Counted from the stretch's first letter, positions 18,313 through 27,575 are shown. The stretch: DNA of 37,382 bases from Pseudoalteromonas sp. G4 (GCF_028875915.1 NZ_JAPEHW010000038.1:1-37382), one strand, 5' to 3'. Made by a program: numbers and translations. Notes: generated from the sequence alone by a model not told the origin.

Positions 18313-18816
18313 TTAGTCTTTTCGTTCAAACTCACCCTCTAATGTATTAGATGGTTTATTTGAATGAATATGGGTCTCGCTAAATTGGTCGCGCTCAGGT
18401 GTTTGAGTATGAGTGTAAGATGAGTAATAAAAACCTCCCCCTTGCTGCGGATTGGTCATTTTAACTTTCGCTTGCGACATTAAGTTCGCCGCAAGACGCT
18501 TGCGCACAACTGGTGTTAATAACAAAAAGCCGATGACGTCGGTCATAATTCCAGGGGTTAAAAGCAGCACACCAGCAATAATCACACATAAGCCCGCAAA
18601 TAGCTCTTCTGCCGGCATTTGCCCTTGCGCCATTTGTACTTGTACATTTCTAAGTGCATCAGTGCCTTGTTGTTTAACCAGCTTAGCCCCTACAAAAGCG
18701 GTGATAATAACCAAAGCAATGGTGCTCCCCCCTCCAACCACTTCGCTTACCTGAATAAGTAGGGCTATTTCAACAATCGGGATAACAATAAAAAGAAAAA
18801 ATAAGGCTTTAAACAT
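18313..18816 (-). CDS. fxsA: FxsA family membrane protein
   Basis: 167 residues. Three or four membrane helices in the first 105 residues (2-22, 29-46 and a long hairpin about 75-103) and a polar, probably cytoplasmic C-terminal tail. The motif GAKLVKQQGTDALRNVQVQMAQGQMPAEEL and PGIMTDVIGFLLLTPVVR are family hallmarks. In E. coli, overproduction of FxsA relieves exclusion of phage T7 by the F plasmid; its normal role is unclear. It lies immediately upstream of groES, as in many Gammaproteobacteria, but with the heat-shock promoter between them, so groESL need not depend on it. AAGGAAGTG precedes the ATG. Confidence 0.9.
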   Translation of the reverse strand: MFKALFFLFIVIPIVEIALLIQVSEVVGGGSTIALVIITAFVGAKLVKQQGTDALRNVQVQMAQGQMPAEELFAGLCVIIAGVLLLTPGIMTDVIGFLLLTPVVRKRLAANLMSQAKVKMTNPQQGGGFYYSSYTHTQTPERDQFSETHIHSNKPSNTLEGEFERKD

Positions 18817-18996
18817 AGCACTTCCTTAAAAAGAGATGAAATCAATATTGGGGTTATCTGGTCTTAATTCAAGCTTAGGCATGGTGTGGGACAAAAATTC
18901 ACCTTTAATACCATCGCCTAATCACCCTGTTTTAATGATCATTCATGATTATTCATGTATAAAATGTGAGACTTAGATGTTTTCTGAAGGTTCAGT

Positions 18997-19314
18997 ATGG
19001 CAAATTATCAATTAGTGCTTACTACATGTGCACAAAAAGAAGATGCACATATCATTGCAAAAACACTATTAGAGAAGAAACTTGCTGCCTGCGTAAATGT
19101 CTTACCACAAATTGAGTCTTTCTATATGTGGCAAGGTAAAATGACGCAAGATACGGAAATTAAGCTGTTTATAAAAACCCAAGCGGCTAAAACTCACGTA
19201 TTAATCAACACATTAAAACAGATCCACCCGTATGATGTGCCAGAAATTCAAGTGATTAACATCACTGATGGCAATGACGAATATTTTAGTTGGATAGATG
19301 AGGTACTCGCGTAA
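18997..19314 (+). CDS. cutA: Divalent-cation tolerance protein CutA
   Basis: A 105-residue trimeric cytoplasmic protein with a PII-like ferredoxin fold, implicated in copper tolerance, although its actual molecular role is disputed. Diagnostic features: TTCAQKEDAHIIAKTLLEKKLAACVNVLP at the N-terminus, YMWQGKMTQDTEIKLFIKT in the middle, and HPYDVPEIQVINI before a Trp-containing C-terminus. Its TAA overlaps the dsbD ATG by one base (TAATG), so the two genes are translationally coupled. cutA-dsbD is a familiar enterobacterial pair. SD GAAGG precedes the ATG. Confidence 0.95.
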   Translation: MANYQLVLTTCAQKEDAHIIAKTLLEKKLAACVNVLPQIESFYMWQGKMTQDTEIKLFIKTQAAKTHVLINTLKQIHPYDVPEIQVINITDGNDEYFSWIDEVLA

Positions 19315-21119
19315 TGCGCTTTATAACTTTTGGCTGTGTATTGCTACTCAACACTCTTTTTGCCTTTTTAGGTCAACCGGCAAACGCCAATACCACCTTT
19401 AATGATCTTATAAAAACCAATCAACCTCAGTTTTTAAAGGTCGATGAAGCATTTAAAATCGATTTTGACCAACAAGGATCAACCTTATTTATAGGCTGGG
19501 ATATTGCTGATGGTTACTACCTTTATAAAGAAAAGCTAGAATTTGTTGCCAAAGGTGCTGATTTAACACTGCCAAAATTACCTAAAGGTACTGACCACGA
19601 AGATGAGTACTTTGGTAAAACACAAGTGTATTTTAATGAGCTCACCACAGTCTCTAAACTCGATAATGTAGTAGAGGGTGCTTACGTAAAAGTACGCTAC
19701 CAAGGCTGTGCAGAAGCGGGGTTATGTTATCAACCTGTCATTGTGGAAATTCCACTAACGGCTTTCCAAAGCTCATCAGCTGACAAAACTACAAACGATA
19801 GTATTTCAGAAGCACCAGTAGCGCCATCAATTGAATCTAACAGTGAGTTATCACTTACAGACAAGTTAAACCAGCAAAGCTTACTAACTAATTTAGCCAT
19901 CTTTTTTGCGTTAGGTTTAACACTTGCTTTTACGCCATGCGTATTCCCAATGTTCCCTATTCTTTCGAGCTTAATTGCAGGTCAACAAGGGTTATCAACT
20001 AAACGCGCTTTTACCTTATCTTTTGTATATGTCCAAGGTATGGCAATCACCTATGCATTACTTGGTTTAGTGGTGGCATCACTTGGTGGGCAAGTGCAAG
20101 GGTATATTCAACACCCCGCAGTACTAATTAGCTTTAGCATTTTATTTGTATTATTAGCACTTTCAATGTTTGGCTTATATGAATTTAAATTGCCAGAAAG
20201 TTGGATGACGCGCTTAACGCAACTTTCTAATAACCAAAAATCTGGCAACTACTTTGGTGTATTTATGATGGGCGTGTTGTCAGGGTTAATTGCTTCACCT
20301 TGCACTACAGCACCTTTGTCTGCTGCACTATTATATGTTGCGCAAAGTGGTGACTACTTTGTGGGTGGTATTACGCTGTATGTATTAAGCCTAGGCATGG
20401 GTATTCCACTGCTATTGTTAGGTACCTCTGGCGGTAAGTTATTGCCAAAAGCGGGCGCTTGGATGGAGCAAGTAAAAACCTTATTCGGCTTTATTATGCT
20501 AATGGTGCCGCTGATATTATTAGAGCGTATCGTACCTTGGCATATTATTGTGATGATTGGCTCCGGCTTATTATTAGTAACCGGTGTTTACCTTTATTAT
20601 TGGCATACCCTGACCACCAATAACAAAGGCAAAACAGCACTCTGGTTAGTATCGTTTGTCATGGTATTTAGTGCACTCACGTCAATTAGCAACCAAATTT
20701 GGCCAACTGCAACCACCACAGCTAACACAACTGCCAGCGTGGATGTGCATGGACAATTTATTCATGTTGCAAATGTTGATGAGCTAGATGTTGAAGTAGC
20801 CAAAGCCAGTGAGCAAGGAAAGTTAGTCATGTTCGATTTATACGCTGATTGGTGCGTTGCTTGTAAGGAGTTTGAAAAATACACCTTCCCAGATGAAAAT
20901 GTGCAGACAGCGTTTAAAGACTATGTGTTGATTCAAGCTGACTTAACAGAATCAAACGCTACAACCATTGCCTTTATGGAACGTTTTGAAGTATTCGGTC
21001 TGCCAACTATTTTATTCTTTGACCGCCAAGGCAAAGAATTACCAAATGAGCGAGTAACCGGCTTTCAAAGTGCTGACGAGTTTTCAGCCCACCTCACAAA
21101 CCTTTCTAATAAATTCTAA
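19314..21119 (+). CDS. dsbD: Thiol:disulfide interchange protein DsbD
   Basis: Carries electrons from cytoplasmic thioredoxin across the inner membrane to DsbC, DsbG and cytochrome c maturation proteins. 601 residues: signal peptide (1-25, ending PANANT); periplasmic alpha domain with CAEAGLC; a membrane domain of about eight helices with the paired Cys motifs FTPCVFPMFP and SPCTTAPLSA; and a C-terminal thioredoxin-like gamma domain with the CVAC active site in ADWCVACKEFEKYTF. All six redox cysteines are present. It overlaps the cutA stop codon by one base and is followed by a strong hairpin terminator. Confidence 0.97.
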   Translation: MRFITFGCVLLLNTLFAFLGQPANANTTFNDLIKTNQPQFLKVDEAFKIDFDQQGSTLFIGWDIADGYYLYKEKLEFVAKGADLTLPKLPKGTDHEDEYFGKTQVYFNELTTVSKLDNVVEGAYVKVRYQGCAEAGLCYQPVIVEIPLTAFQSSSADKTTNDSISEAPVAPSIESNSELSLTDKLNQQSLLTNLAIFFALGLTLAFTPCVFPMFPILSSLIAGQQGLSTKRAFTLSFVYVQGMAITYALLGLVVASLGGQVQGYIQHPAVLISFSILFVLLALSMFGLYEFKLPESWMTRLTQLSNNQKSGNYFGVFMMGVLSGLIASPCTTAPLSAALLYVAQSGDYFVGGITLYVLSLGMGIPLLLLGTSGGKLLPKAGAWMEQVKTLFGFIMLMVPLILLERIVPWHIIVMIGSGLLLVTGVYLYYWHTLTTNNKGKTALWLVSFVMVFSALTSISNQIWPTATTTANTTASVDVHGQFIHVANVDELDVEVAKASEQGKLVMFDLYADWCVACKEFEKYTFPDENVQTAFKDYVLIQADLTESNATTIAFMERFEVFGLPTILFFDRQGKELPNERVTGFQSADEFSAHLTNLSNKF

Positions 21120-21126
21120 CTAGCTC

Positions 21127-21157
21127 GGTCTAATCAGCCCTGCTGATTAGACCAGTA
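21127..21157 (+). terminator. Terminator of cutA-dsbD
   Basis: GGTCTAATCAGC and GCTGATTAGACC form a perfect 12-bp stem with a 3-nt loop just after the dsbD stop codon, followed by a modest T tract (AGTATTTT). Confidence 0.75.
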
Positions 21158-21184
21158 TTTTGCTGCTATATTCTGCGAACTCTC

Positions 21185-21190
21185 TATAAT
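21185..21190 (+). promoter_or_regulatory. Candidate -10 for aroQ-accB-accC
   Basis: A perfect TATAAT lies 110 bases upstream of the aroQ start, after the dsbD terminator. The best -35 (TTGCTG, 21160-21165, 19-bp spacer) is poor, so the promoter may need an activator. Transcription would begin at about 21197 and give a leader of roughly 105 nt. Confidence 0.4.
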
Positions 21191-21212
21191 AAGACGCCAT
21201 CGTGAGAAAAAC

Positions 21213-21268
21213 TTGCTATTTACCACAACTAACCTTAAGTTAAATGTGGATTTTACAAAAAATAGCAA
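21213..21268 (+). other. Foldable leader upstream of aroQ-accBC
   Basis: TTGCTATTT (21213-21221) pairs with AAATAGCAA (21260-21268); inside, CCACA (21223-21227) pairs with TGTGG (21245-21249). The structure ends 32 bases before the aroQ start, leaving the ribosome-binding site free. It has no similarity that I recognise to a known riboswitch. Confidence 0.4.
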
Positions 21269-21300
21269 ACCTCAATGATTTAATAGGAAGTTCACGAAAG

Positions 21301-21741
21301 ATGACTGCACGTTTACGAGTTTTAGTAATAAATGGCCCAAATTTAAATATGTTGGGCAAACGCGAACCAGAAATATATGGTGCGCAAACACTAGCTGAAA
21401 TCATGCAAGATTTAACTCAATATGCAGATTCAAAAAACGTGACACTGACACACTTTCAGAGTAATAGCGAAGCTGAATTAATAACACAGATCCATTCAGC
21501 TTATGAACAGGTTGATTTTATTATTATCAACCCAGCTGCTTTTACACACACTAGTGTGGCACTGCGCGATGCACTGCTGAGTGTATCAATTCCTTTTATT
21601 GAGGTTCACTTGACAAATATTTATCAAAGAGAAGCTTTTCGCCATCACTCTTATTTTAGTGATTTAGCAAAAGGCGTGCTCTGCGGATTTGGTGCGAGCG
21701 GTTACAGAATGGCAATAGATGCCATCTTAGCCGAACGCTAA
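21301..21741 (+). CDS. aroQ: 3-dehydroquinate dehydratase, type II
   Basis: Removes water from 3-dehydroquinate to give 3-dehydroshikimate in the shikimate pathway; a dodecameric cytoplasmic enzyme. With the ATG at 21301 the protein has 146 residues, the normal type II size. [20 protein letters not shown] carries the catalytic Tyr and the Arg/Asn of the flexible lid, followed by [11 protein letters not shown], the substrate-binding [17 protein letters not shown] with the catalytic His, and [19 protein letters not shown] frame upstream to 21244 adds 19 residues with no family resemblance, whereas AGGAAG sits about 9 nt before 21301. It leads the aroQ-accB-accC operon, a gene order common in Gammaproteobacteria. 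Confidence 0.95.
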   Translation: MTARLRVLVINGPNLNMLGKREPEIYGAQTLAEIMQDLTQYADSKNVTLTHFQSNSEAELITQIHSAYEQVDFIIINPAAFTHTSVALRDALLSVSIPFIEVHLTNIYQREAFRHHSYFSDLAKGVLCGFGASGYRMAIDAILAER

Positions 21742-21782
21742 ACACACATTTAAATAAATTATTAAAAAGGCGGGTCGTTAGA

Positions 21783-22247
21783 ATGGATATTCGCAAAATC
21801 AAAAAGCTTATTGAACTTGTTGAAGAATCAGGTATTGCTGAATTAGAAATCACTGAAGGTGAAGAGTCAGTACGTATTAATCGTCACAGCTCTGCACCTA
21901 TGGCAGCACCTGTTCATTATGCGGCTGCGCCAGCTGCAGCACCTGTAGCAGCGGCTCCAGCAGCATCACCTGCGGCAACACCTTCTGAAGAAGCTGCCCC
22001 TGCAGTTGTAGCTGGCCACCAAGTAAAATCACCAATGGTGGGGACTTTCTACCGCGCTTCTTCACCTGAAGCACCTTCTTACGTTGAAGTTGGTGACACT
22101 GTAAATGTTGGTGACACGCTATGTATCGTAGAAGCGATGAAAATGATGAACCAAATCGAAGCGGATAAGGCTGGTGTTGTTAAAGCAATCTTGGTAGATA
22201 ACGAAGATGCTGTTGAGTTCGACCAACCACTATTTGTAATCGAATAA
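21783..22247 (+). CDS. accB: Biotin carboxyl carrier protein of acetyl-CoA carboxylase
   Basis: Carries biotin between the carboxylase (AccC) and the transcarboxylase (AccA/AccD) in the first step of fatty-acid synthesis. 154 residues: an N-terminal helical part (1-35), a long Ala/Pro-rich flexible linker (about 38-77) and a C-terminal biotinyl domain with biotin-accepting Lys120 in [10 protein letters not shown] and the thumb-containing [15 protein letters not shown]. In E. coli AccB represses its own operon; nothing in this sequence tests that. It lies 41 nt after aroQ and 21 nt before accC. Confidence 0.97.
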   Translation: MDIRKIKKLIELVEESGIAELEITEGEESVRINRHSSAPMAAPVHYAAAPAAAPVAAAPAASPAATPSEEAAPAVVAGHQVKSPMVGTFYRASSPEAPSYVEVGDTVNVGDTLCIVEAMKMMNQIEADKAGVVKAILVDNEDAVEFDQPLFVIE

Positions 22248-22268
22248 TACACGCAGAAGGCAACACTT

Positions 22269-23609
22269 ATGTTAGATAAAGTTGTAATTGCAAACCGAGG
22301 CGAAATCGCCCTGCGTGTGCTACGTGCATGTAAAGAGCTCGGCATTAAAACTGTCGCAGTTCACTCTACTGCAGACAAAGACTTAAAGCACGTTTTACTT
22401 GCTGACGAAACTATTTGTATTGGTAAGCCTGCGGCATCTGAAAGCTACTTAGATACTACACGTATCATTGCTGCTGCAGAAGTAACTGATGCAGTTGCTA
22501 TTCACCCAGGTTACGGTTTCCTTTCTGAAAATGCTGACTTTGCTGACCAAGTTGAGCAAAGTGGTTTTATTTTCATTGGCCCGAAAGGCGACACTATTCG
22601 CATGATGGGTGACAAGGTTTCAGCAATCGACGCAATGCGTAAAGCGGGCGTTCCTTGTGTACCGGGTTCTGATGGCCCTCTTACGGACGACGGTGAGCGT
22701 AATAAGCAAATCGCAAAACGTATTGGCTACCCTGTAATCATCAAAGCTGCTGGTGGTGGTGGTGGTCGTGGTATGCGCGTAGTACGTAACGAAGAAGAGC
22801 TTCTAGATTCAATTGCATTAACGCAAACAGAAGCAAAGCAATTCTTCAATAATGGCGTTGTTTACATGGAAAAATTCCTAGAAAACCCACGTCATATTGA
22901 AATTCAAGTACTTGCCGATGGCCAAGGTAATGCGATTCACTTAGGTGAGCGTGACTGTTCAATGCAACGTCGCCACCAAAAAGTAGTTGAAGAAGCACCG
23001 GCACCAGGTATTACGGCTGAAATGCGTAAAAATATTGGTGAACGTTGTACACGTGCATGTATTGAAATTGGTTATCGTGGTGCGGGTACCTTTGAATTCT
23101 TATACGAAAATGGTGAGTTCTACTTTATTGAAATGAATACGCGTATTCAGGTAGAGCACCCAGTAACTGAAATGGTAACTGGCGTAGACCTAATTAAAGA
23201 GCAATTAAAAATTGCAGCTGGTCAGCCTTTATCAATTACTCAAGATGATATTGTTATTCGTGGTCATGCGATTGAGTGTCGTATCAATGCGGAAGATCCT
23301 GAAACCTTTATTCCATCACCGGGTAAAATCACTCGATTCCACCCTGCTGGCGGTCTAGGTATTCGTTGGGATAGCCATATTTATGCTGATTACTCAGTAC
23401 CACCTCATTACGATTCAATGATCGGCAAGCTAATCACTTATGGTGAAAACCGTGATGTTGCGATTGCCCGTGCTAAAAACGCACTTAATGAATTAGTGAT
23501 TGACGGTATTAAAACAAACACCCCACTTCACAAGAAAATTCTTGCTGATGAAAACTTCCATAATGGTGGCACTAACATCCACTATCTAGAGAAGAAATTA
23601 GGGTTGTAA
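22269..23609 (+). CDS. accC: Biotin carboxylase of acetyl-CoA carboxylase
   Basis: Carboxylates the biotin on AccB with bicarbonate and ATP. The 446-residue length and ATP-grasp fold are standard: [20 protein letters not shown], the pre-ATP-grasp [11 protein letters not shown], the glycine-rich ATP lid [13 protein letters not shown], the metal/substrate-binding [19 protein letters not shown], and the active-site [14 protein letters not shown]. No unusual residues. It is the last gene of the aroQ-accB-accC operon, followed 8 bases later by a strong terminator. Confidence 0.98.
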   Translation: MLDKVVIANRGEIALRVLRACKELGIKTVAVHSTADKDLKHVLLADETICIGKPAASESYLDTTRIIAAAEVTDAVAIHPGYGFLSENADFADQVEQSGFIFIGPKGDTIRMMGDKVSAIDAMRKAGVPCVPGSDGPLTDDGERNKQIAKRIGYPVIIKAAGGGGGRGMRVVRNEEELLDSIALTQTEAKQFFNNGVVYMEKFLENPRHIEIQVLADGQGNAIHLGERDCSMQRRHQKVVEEAPAPGITAEMRKNIGERCTRACIEIGYRGAGTFEFLYENGEFYFIEMNTRIQVEHPVTEMVTGVDLIKEQLKIAAGQPLSITQDDIVIRGHAIECRINAEDPETFIPSPGKITRFHPAGGLGIRWDSHIYADYSVPPHYDSMIGKLITYGENRDVAIARAKNALNELVIDGIKTNTPLHKKILADENFHNGGTNIHYLEKKLGL

Positions 23610-23617
23610 ATCCCAAG

Positions 23618-23645
23618 AAAAAAGCCAGCTACCGCTGGCTTTTTT
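23618..23645 (+). terminator. Terminator of aroQ-accB-accC
   Basis: AAAAAAGCCAGC and GCTGGCTTTTTT pair around TACC. It has a T run on both strands. It uses the same GCCAGC/GCTGGC stem as the terminator at 13180-13212. Confidence 0.9.
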
Positions 23646-23726
23646 GTCACTCCTTATAGTCTTCACCCCAAGCGAACATTAAATAATCAATTGATTAATA
23701 AAATACATTTTTTACCGAATTGATTA

Positions 23727-23755
23727 GTGACAAGACTGATAAAACTTTTTATACT
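23727..23755 (+). promoter_or_regulatory. Sigma-70 promoter for tRNA-Ile2
   Basis: GTGACA (five of six to TTGACA) and TATACT (five of six to TATAAT) with a 17-bp spacer, followed by a CCCGC discriminator as in stringently controlled stable-RNA promoters. The predicted start lies about 38 nt before the tRNA. Confidence 0.6.
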
Positions 23756-23799
23756 TCATCCCGCTTATTTATCTGACCTGATTAATAACGCATCTAAAT

Positions 23800-23876
23800 G
23801 GCCCTATAGCTCAGTTGGTTAGAGCACCCGACTCATAATCGGTAGGTCCCCTGTTCAAGTCAGGGTGGGGCCACCA
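23800..23876 (+). tRNA. tRNA with anticodon CAT, probably tRNA-Ile2 (lysidine-modified)
   Basis: A 77-nt cloverleaf with encoded CCA. The acceptor GGCCCTA pairs with TGGGGCC (one T-G). The anticodon loop CTCATAA gives CAT, which could be elongator Met or the Ile2 species whose C34 is changed to lysidine. The acceptor pairs C4-G69 and C5-G68 match TilS identity elements known from E. coli, and the body resembles Ile2 rather than Met, so I favour Ile. It stands alone with its own promoter; a short CGGT/ACCG stem follows. Confidence 0.8.
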
Positions 23877-24006
23877 TTTTTCCACGGTAAAAACCGAATC
23901 AATCACGCAATAAATTAATTTGAAACAAACTTATACCTTTGAGCTTTGTGCATAATTTTTAATCTCCAGTATAATTTTAGCAATTACACCTAGCTGAAAA
24001 ACAAGT

Positions 24007-25449
24007 ATGCGCTTACAGTTACCTTTTTTTATCGTTCCATTATATTTTTTAACAACTGCTGTTAACTTAGCTTTTGCCGATATTCAATCTAAGCATACTA
24101 AACTCAATTTCTCTCAACGTGCATTAACTAGTGATGCTAACCCTGCAAATACCGCGTTAGTCGTTAAGAAAGATGATGCACATGTTATGACTGGCGGCAT
24201 GATAAATGGAACGGCTTCTCTTGAGTATGGAAACTTAGACGAATTATTTGACGCTTATAATAAACTATCTGGCGATTTTGAAGCTTCTGAGCCACCGCCA
24301 GGTACACCAACAAACCCAATTGAACAGCCTGACTTAATAGACTGGGATAAAATCTTTGAACAATATCCCGATTTAGAAGCCCGCCTAGGTATTATAAAAG
24401 ACCAGGTTGTATCACTTGCCAGCTTGTTTGCGCTTATAGCAACTGAAGGTTACGGCAAAGCTGAATTAGGTTTGGAAGCCCCTTTTTTAGTAAGTACCAA
24501 TATTTATGGCGGCAGTATTTTATTTAGTGCTAGCTATACAGGTTATTCAAAAGCTCAAGGGATTTTAGAGCAAATCCAATTTGATGCCGAGCAAGCAAAA
24601 AATGAGCTTATGCGCATACCAGATTTCGACGAAACAGATGGTATTCAGGAGTTAGATTTAAGTGCTGGGTTAAAGATGTTTTATAACCCGCAAAATAAAG
24701 GCATAAAACTCATCGTTACAAATGATAGCCTGCTGCTCGTTAAATCAGCCCGTATTAGCAAAATCAGCCTTTCCTATTCACGCGCACAATTTGAAAATGA
24801 TTATGGCACTCTATATTGGGGTGTTAAACCAACATTTTACAATATAGGCATGACAAATCTTGGGGTACGCATTGGTGATCTTGAAGATGCAGAGGCTATT
24901 TTTGATGATATTAAAAACGGTGACTACCGCTATCAAAATGGCTTTGATGTGGACTTTGGTGTTTCATTTTCCAGTAATAACTACCTTATTGCTGGGCATT
25001 TAAAAAATGCTTTTGAAAGTGATTACAGTTTTCCTAAAATTGATCGACGTCGCTTTAATTCCCCTTATGTACTTCAACAACTCGATAAAAACGAACACTT
25101 CACGTTAGAACGTCAACTCACTTTGCAAACGGCTCTGTTCAGCGAAGATCATAAGTGGAGTTTTAGCATGGAAGTAGATGCTAATCCTATCCACGATCCT
25201 ATGCTTGATGAATTTCAATGGCTAAATTTTACTGCAGGTTATGCTGCAGATAGTTGGTGGTTACCTAGTGCTCGCGTTGGTTTTAGTCGCAACTTAGCTG
25301 GCTCAGAATTAGCCTATTTAAACGCAGGTTTAACTTTTATGAAGTTTATCAACCTAGACATTGCTTCAACACTTGATACTGTTGAAATTGATAAACAAGA
25401 CTACATGCGCGGTTTAAGTATATCGCTTGGTGTACAGTTCGATTATTAA
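24007..25449 (+). CDS. TraF_2-type outer-membrane beta-barrel protein (annotated 'conjugal transfer TraF')
   Basis: 480 residues with a Sec signal peptide (1-24, ending NLAFAD). The body is rich in alternating hydrophobic strands ending in a terminal aromatic (SLGVQFDY), as in outer-membrane beta-barrels; the middle contains ELGLEAPFLVSTNIYGGSILFSA and the late GLTFMKFINLDIA. This matches my memory of the TraF_2 family, often called conjugal transfer protein TraF, in marine Gammaproteobacteria. No conjugation genes are nearby, so the name is probably misleading and a porin-like role is more likely. It has a proline triplet at residues 96-98 (EPPPG). Monocistronic, downstream of tRNA-Ile2. Confidence 0.75.
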   Translation: MRLQLPFFIVPLYFLTTAVNLAFADIQSKHTKLNFSQRALTSDANPANTALVVKKDDAHVMTGGMINGTASLEYGNLDELFDAYNKLSGDFEASEPPPGTPTNPIEQPDLIDWDKIFEQYPDLEARLGIIKDQVVSLASLFALIATEGYGKAELGLEAPFLVSTNIYGGSILFSASYTGYSKAQGILEQIQFDAEQAKNELMRIPDFDETDGIQELDLSAGLKMFYNPQNKGIKLIVTNDSLLLVKSARISKISLSYSRAQFENDYGTLYWGVKPTFYNIGMTNLGVRIGDLEDAEAIFDDIKNGDYRYQNGFDVDFGVSFSSNNYLIAGHLKNAFESDYSFPKIDRRRFNSPYVLQQLDKNEHFTLERQLTLQTALFSEDHKWSFSMEVDANPIHDPMLDEFQWLNFTAGYAADSWWLPSARVGFSRNLAGSELAYLNAGLTFMKFINLDIASTLDTVEIDKQDYMRGLSISLGVQFDY

Positions 25450-25628
25450 CTATGTTTTACAGATAATTGTTTTGTAAACTTATTTACGTTTACATTAGTT
25501 TATAATTCAACTTATTTACAGCTAGACTTAGCACAAAAATTAAGCAATTATTATTTACACTTAGTTAACATCTAAGTTTTTTGGGTAGCAGTTCACTTTT
25601 ATAATTGTAATTACAATAGGGACCAAGA

Positions 25629-25781
25629 ATGATCAGCTTAATTTTATACTTTACAATGCAACTTCAAATAAGCGATATAGCCAATGATAGTAACCAAGCA
25701 GTCAGTGATGCCACTGAAGTTGGTTCGTTAGGAAGACCACCTGTTAGACTACCCCCTAAAGAAGTAAAAACTGATAAGTAG
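25629..25781 (+). CDS. Small 50-residue protein, unknown function
   Basis: An ATG frame of 50 codons between the TraF-like gene and a terminator. An AGGGA Shine-Dalgarno lies about 8 nt upstream of the ATG and the stop codon is 20 bases before a strong terminator, which together make it a plausible gene. The peptide has a hydrophobic start (MISLILYFTMQL), an acidic middle and a Pro/Lys-rich tail (RPPVRLPPKEVKTDK). The N-terminus is too short for a standard signal peptide. No family is recognised. Confidence 0.5.
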   Translation: MISLILYFTMQLQISDIANDSNQAVSDATEVGSLGRPPVRLPPKEVKTDK

Positions 25782-25800
25782 TCTTTCTGAAGTTGAAAAT

Positions 25801-25827
25801 AAAAAAGGCGCTTTAAGCGCCTTTTTT
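25801..25827. terminator. Bidirectional terminator between the 50-residue gene and speD
   Basis: AAAAAAGGCGC and GCGCCTTTTTT pair around TTTAA, with T runs on both strands. It serves both the plus-strand small gene and the convergent speD. Confidence 0.9.
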
Positions 25828-25828
25828 A

Positions 25829-26641
25829 TTAGATTGCCGAATCTGCTGGGTAGTTTCGGCCATAGAAAATTTCATGCATTTCACGGCTAAGTTTATGACG
25901 AATTTCCTGTTGTTCATCTTCTGATAAATCATCTGTTGTAATACCGAAAAGATACGTATTTAAATCTGTTTCTTTCAATAGCATCTTCGTGTGGAATAAA
26001 TTTTCCTGATACATATTTACATCAATCATTTGATAAGCATCTTGAGTATCTTCAGACATAAAGTTCTGAATAGAGTTAATATCATGATCGATATAATGTT
26101 TCTTACCGTCAACATCACGCGTAAAGCCGCGTACACGATAATCGATTGTTACGATATCTGATTCAAGCGAGTGAATTAAGAAGTTCAATGCCTTTAACGG
26201 TGAAATGACACCACACGTTGACACCTCAATATCAGCACGGAAAGTACAAATACCATCATGAGGGTGTTCTTCAGGGTATGTGTGAACACAGATATGGCTT
26301 TTGTCCAAATGCGCTACAACTGAATCTGGTAGTGGACCTGGCTCTTCTTGCTGCGCAGTTGCATCAGCAACTGGCTCTTCAGAAATAAGAATGGTTACAC
26401 TTGCACCTTGAGGGTCATAGTCTTGGCGCGCAACATTCAGAATATTTGCACCGATAATATCAACTACTTCGCCTAAAATATCAGTTAAGCGCTCGGCACT
26501 ATACTGTTCGTCAATATATTCAATATATTCTTTACGTTGTTGTGGTGTTTTTGCATAACACACGTCATAAATACTAAAGCTAAGGCTTTTTGTTAAGTTA
26601 TTAAAACCGTGTAACTTTAATTTTTTAAATGGCTTTGGCAC
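25829..26641 (-). CDS. speD: S-adenosylmethionine decarboxylase proenzyme
   Basis: Makes decarboxylated SAM, the aminopropyl donor for spermidine. The 270-residue protein is the gammaproteobacterial pyruvoyl type. It cleaves itself between Lys114 and Ser115 ([14 protein letters not shown]), the Ser becoming the pyruvoyl cofactor. [18 protein letters not shown] and [20 protein letters not shown] are family signatures. The start codon is GTG, preceded by GAGGGTGG. Its usual partner, spermidine synthase speE, is not next to it here. The residues between 90 and 104 ([13 protein letters not shown]) look like a species-specific insertion. Confidence 0.97.
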   Translation of the reverse strand: MPKPFKKLKLHGFNNLTKSLSFSIYDVCYAKTPQQRKEYIEYIDEQYSAERLTDILGEVVDIIGANILNVARQDYDPQGASVTILISEEPVADATAQQEEPGPLPDSVVAHLDKSHICVHTYPEEHPHDGICTFRADIEVSTCGVISPLKALNFLIHSLESDIVTIDYRVRGFTRDVDGKKHYIDHDINSIQNFMSEDTQDAYQMIDVNMYQENLFHTKMLLKETDLNTYLFGITTDDLSEDEQQEIRHKLSREMHEIFYGRNYPADSAI

Positions 26642-26738
26642 TATAAACCACCCTCAATTGTATAAAATAATCGCGATTTCGCATTTGAAGATGGCGGATT
26701 TTATATGAAAATCCACCAGCACAAAAGCAGTATTTTCG

Positions 26739-27143
26739 CTATTCTGAAATGATCTCGTAACTATGTGTAATATCTACTGTTTTGTCTAGCATTAGCGCCA
26801 CTGAACAATATTTTTCAGCAGACAAACTAATCGCTCTTGCAAGATGTTTTTCAGAAACATCTTTACCGGTAACCACAAAGTGTAGATTAATTTTAGTAAA
26901 AACTCGCGGTGTCGTTTCAGCACGTTCAGCAGAAAGTTTTACTTCAAGATTAGAGAAGACCTGCTTTGATTTTTGTAAAATGCTAACGACATCAACAGAA
27001 GAACAACAACCCGCAGACATTAACACCATTTCCATAGGACTTGGTGCAGCGCTATCACTACCAGTATCAAATACGACATTGTGGCCAGAATTAGAAAGAC
27101 CGACAAAGGTATCACCATCAACCCATTTCACATTTGCTTGCAT
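26739..27143 (-). CDS. yhfA: OsmC-family protein YhfA
   Basis: 134 residues, close in length and sequence character to E. coli YhfA (MQANVKWVDGDTF start, PSPMEMVLMSAGCC, VVSILQKSKQ, FTKINLHFVVTGKD, AEKYCSVALMLDK). The fold is that of OsmC-like peroxide-reductases; Cys46 (or Cys47) and Cys113 are in the positions of the redox cysteines, so thiol-dependent hydroperoxide reduction is likely but not proven for YhfA. It is separate from speD (97-bp gap) and from the gene behind it, all on the minus strand. Confidence 0.9.
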   Translation of the reverse strand: MQANVKWVDGDTFVGLSNSGHNVVFDTGSDSAAPSPMEMVLMSAGCCSSVDVVSILQKSKQVFSNLEVKLSAERAETTPRVFTKINLHFVVTGKDVSEKHLARAISLSAEKYCSVALMLDKTVDITHSYEIISE

Positions 27144-27236
27144 TATTTACACTCTTGTTTGTTTATCTAACAACGATTGTATGCAAGCAAAATAAGATAG
27201 CAATAAAAAGAGGCTAACTAACAGTTTGACTTGAAG

Positions 27237-27575
27237 TTATGAAACAGCAGAATCGAATAGATTTTTTACTAAGCCAGCAAATTCATCAATAAATGCATGC
27301 TGCTCTATGGTTACAGGTTGATTAACAACGCCAGATAGCACTTCTTGCAAATCATACACAATGCCATCCACTTCTCGCATAATTACACTTCGGTCATCAA
27401 CACTTAAGTCTTCGTGCTGCATGCAAAAGTTAATAATCTGCTCAGCAATATCATCTTCGATAAGCGCCATGACAGTTGGTGCTCCAGGACGAACTTCACC
27501 CGACTTTTCGAACAAGGATAAATGTTCTGTTAAATACATAATGAGCTCATCATAACCTTGCTTATCAATTACCAT
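27237..27575 (-). CDS. DUF3802-like protein of unknown function
   Basis: 112 residues, acidic, helical, no signal peptide. The MVIDKQGYDELIMYLTEHLSLF start, the VREVD-type VIMREVDGIVYDLQEVL core and FIDEFAGLVKNLFD near the C-terminus fit my recollection of the DUF3802 family of marine Gammaproteobacteria. Biochemical function is not known to me. It precedes yhfA on the same strand with a 93-bp gap, so co-transcription is possible. Confidence 0.6.
   Translation of the reverse strand: MVIDKQGYDELIMYLTEHLSLFEKSGEVRPGAPTVMALIEDDIAEQIINFCMQHEDLSVDDRSVIMREVDGIVYDLQEVLSGVVNQPVTIEQHAFIDEFAGLVKNLFDSAVS

Noticed and set aside
18949..18962. A single ArgR-box-like sequence upstream of cutA
   Set aside because: It scores like the argD boxes but has no partner at 21 bp, and repeated ATTCATG makes chance likely.
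21244..21300. Upstream start for aroQ
   Set aside because: The added 19 residues do not resemble the family and part of the leader stem would be coding; AGGAAG fits the ATG at 21301.
24007..25449. The TraF-type protein as evidence for a conjugative element
   Set aside because: The name is inherited from a family label; no relaxase, pilus or coupling genes are near.
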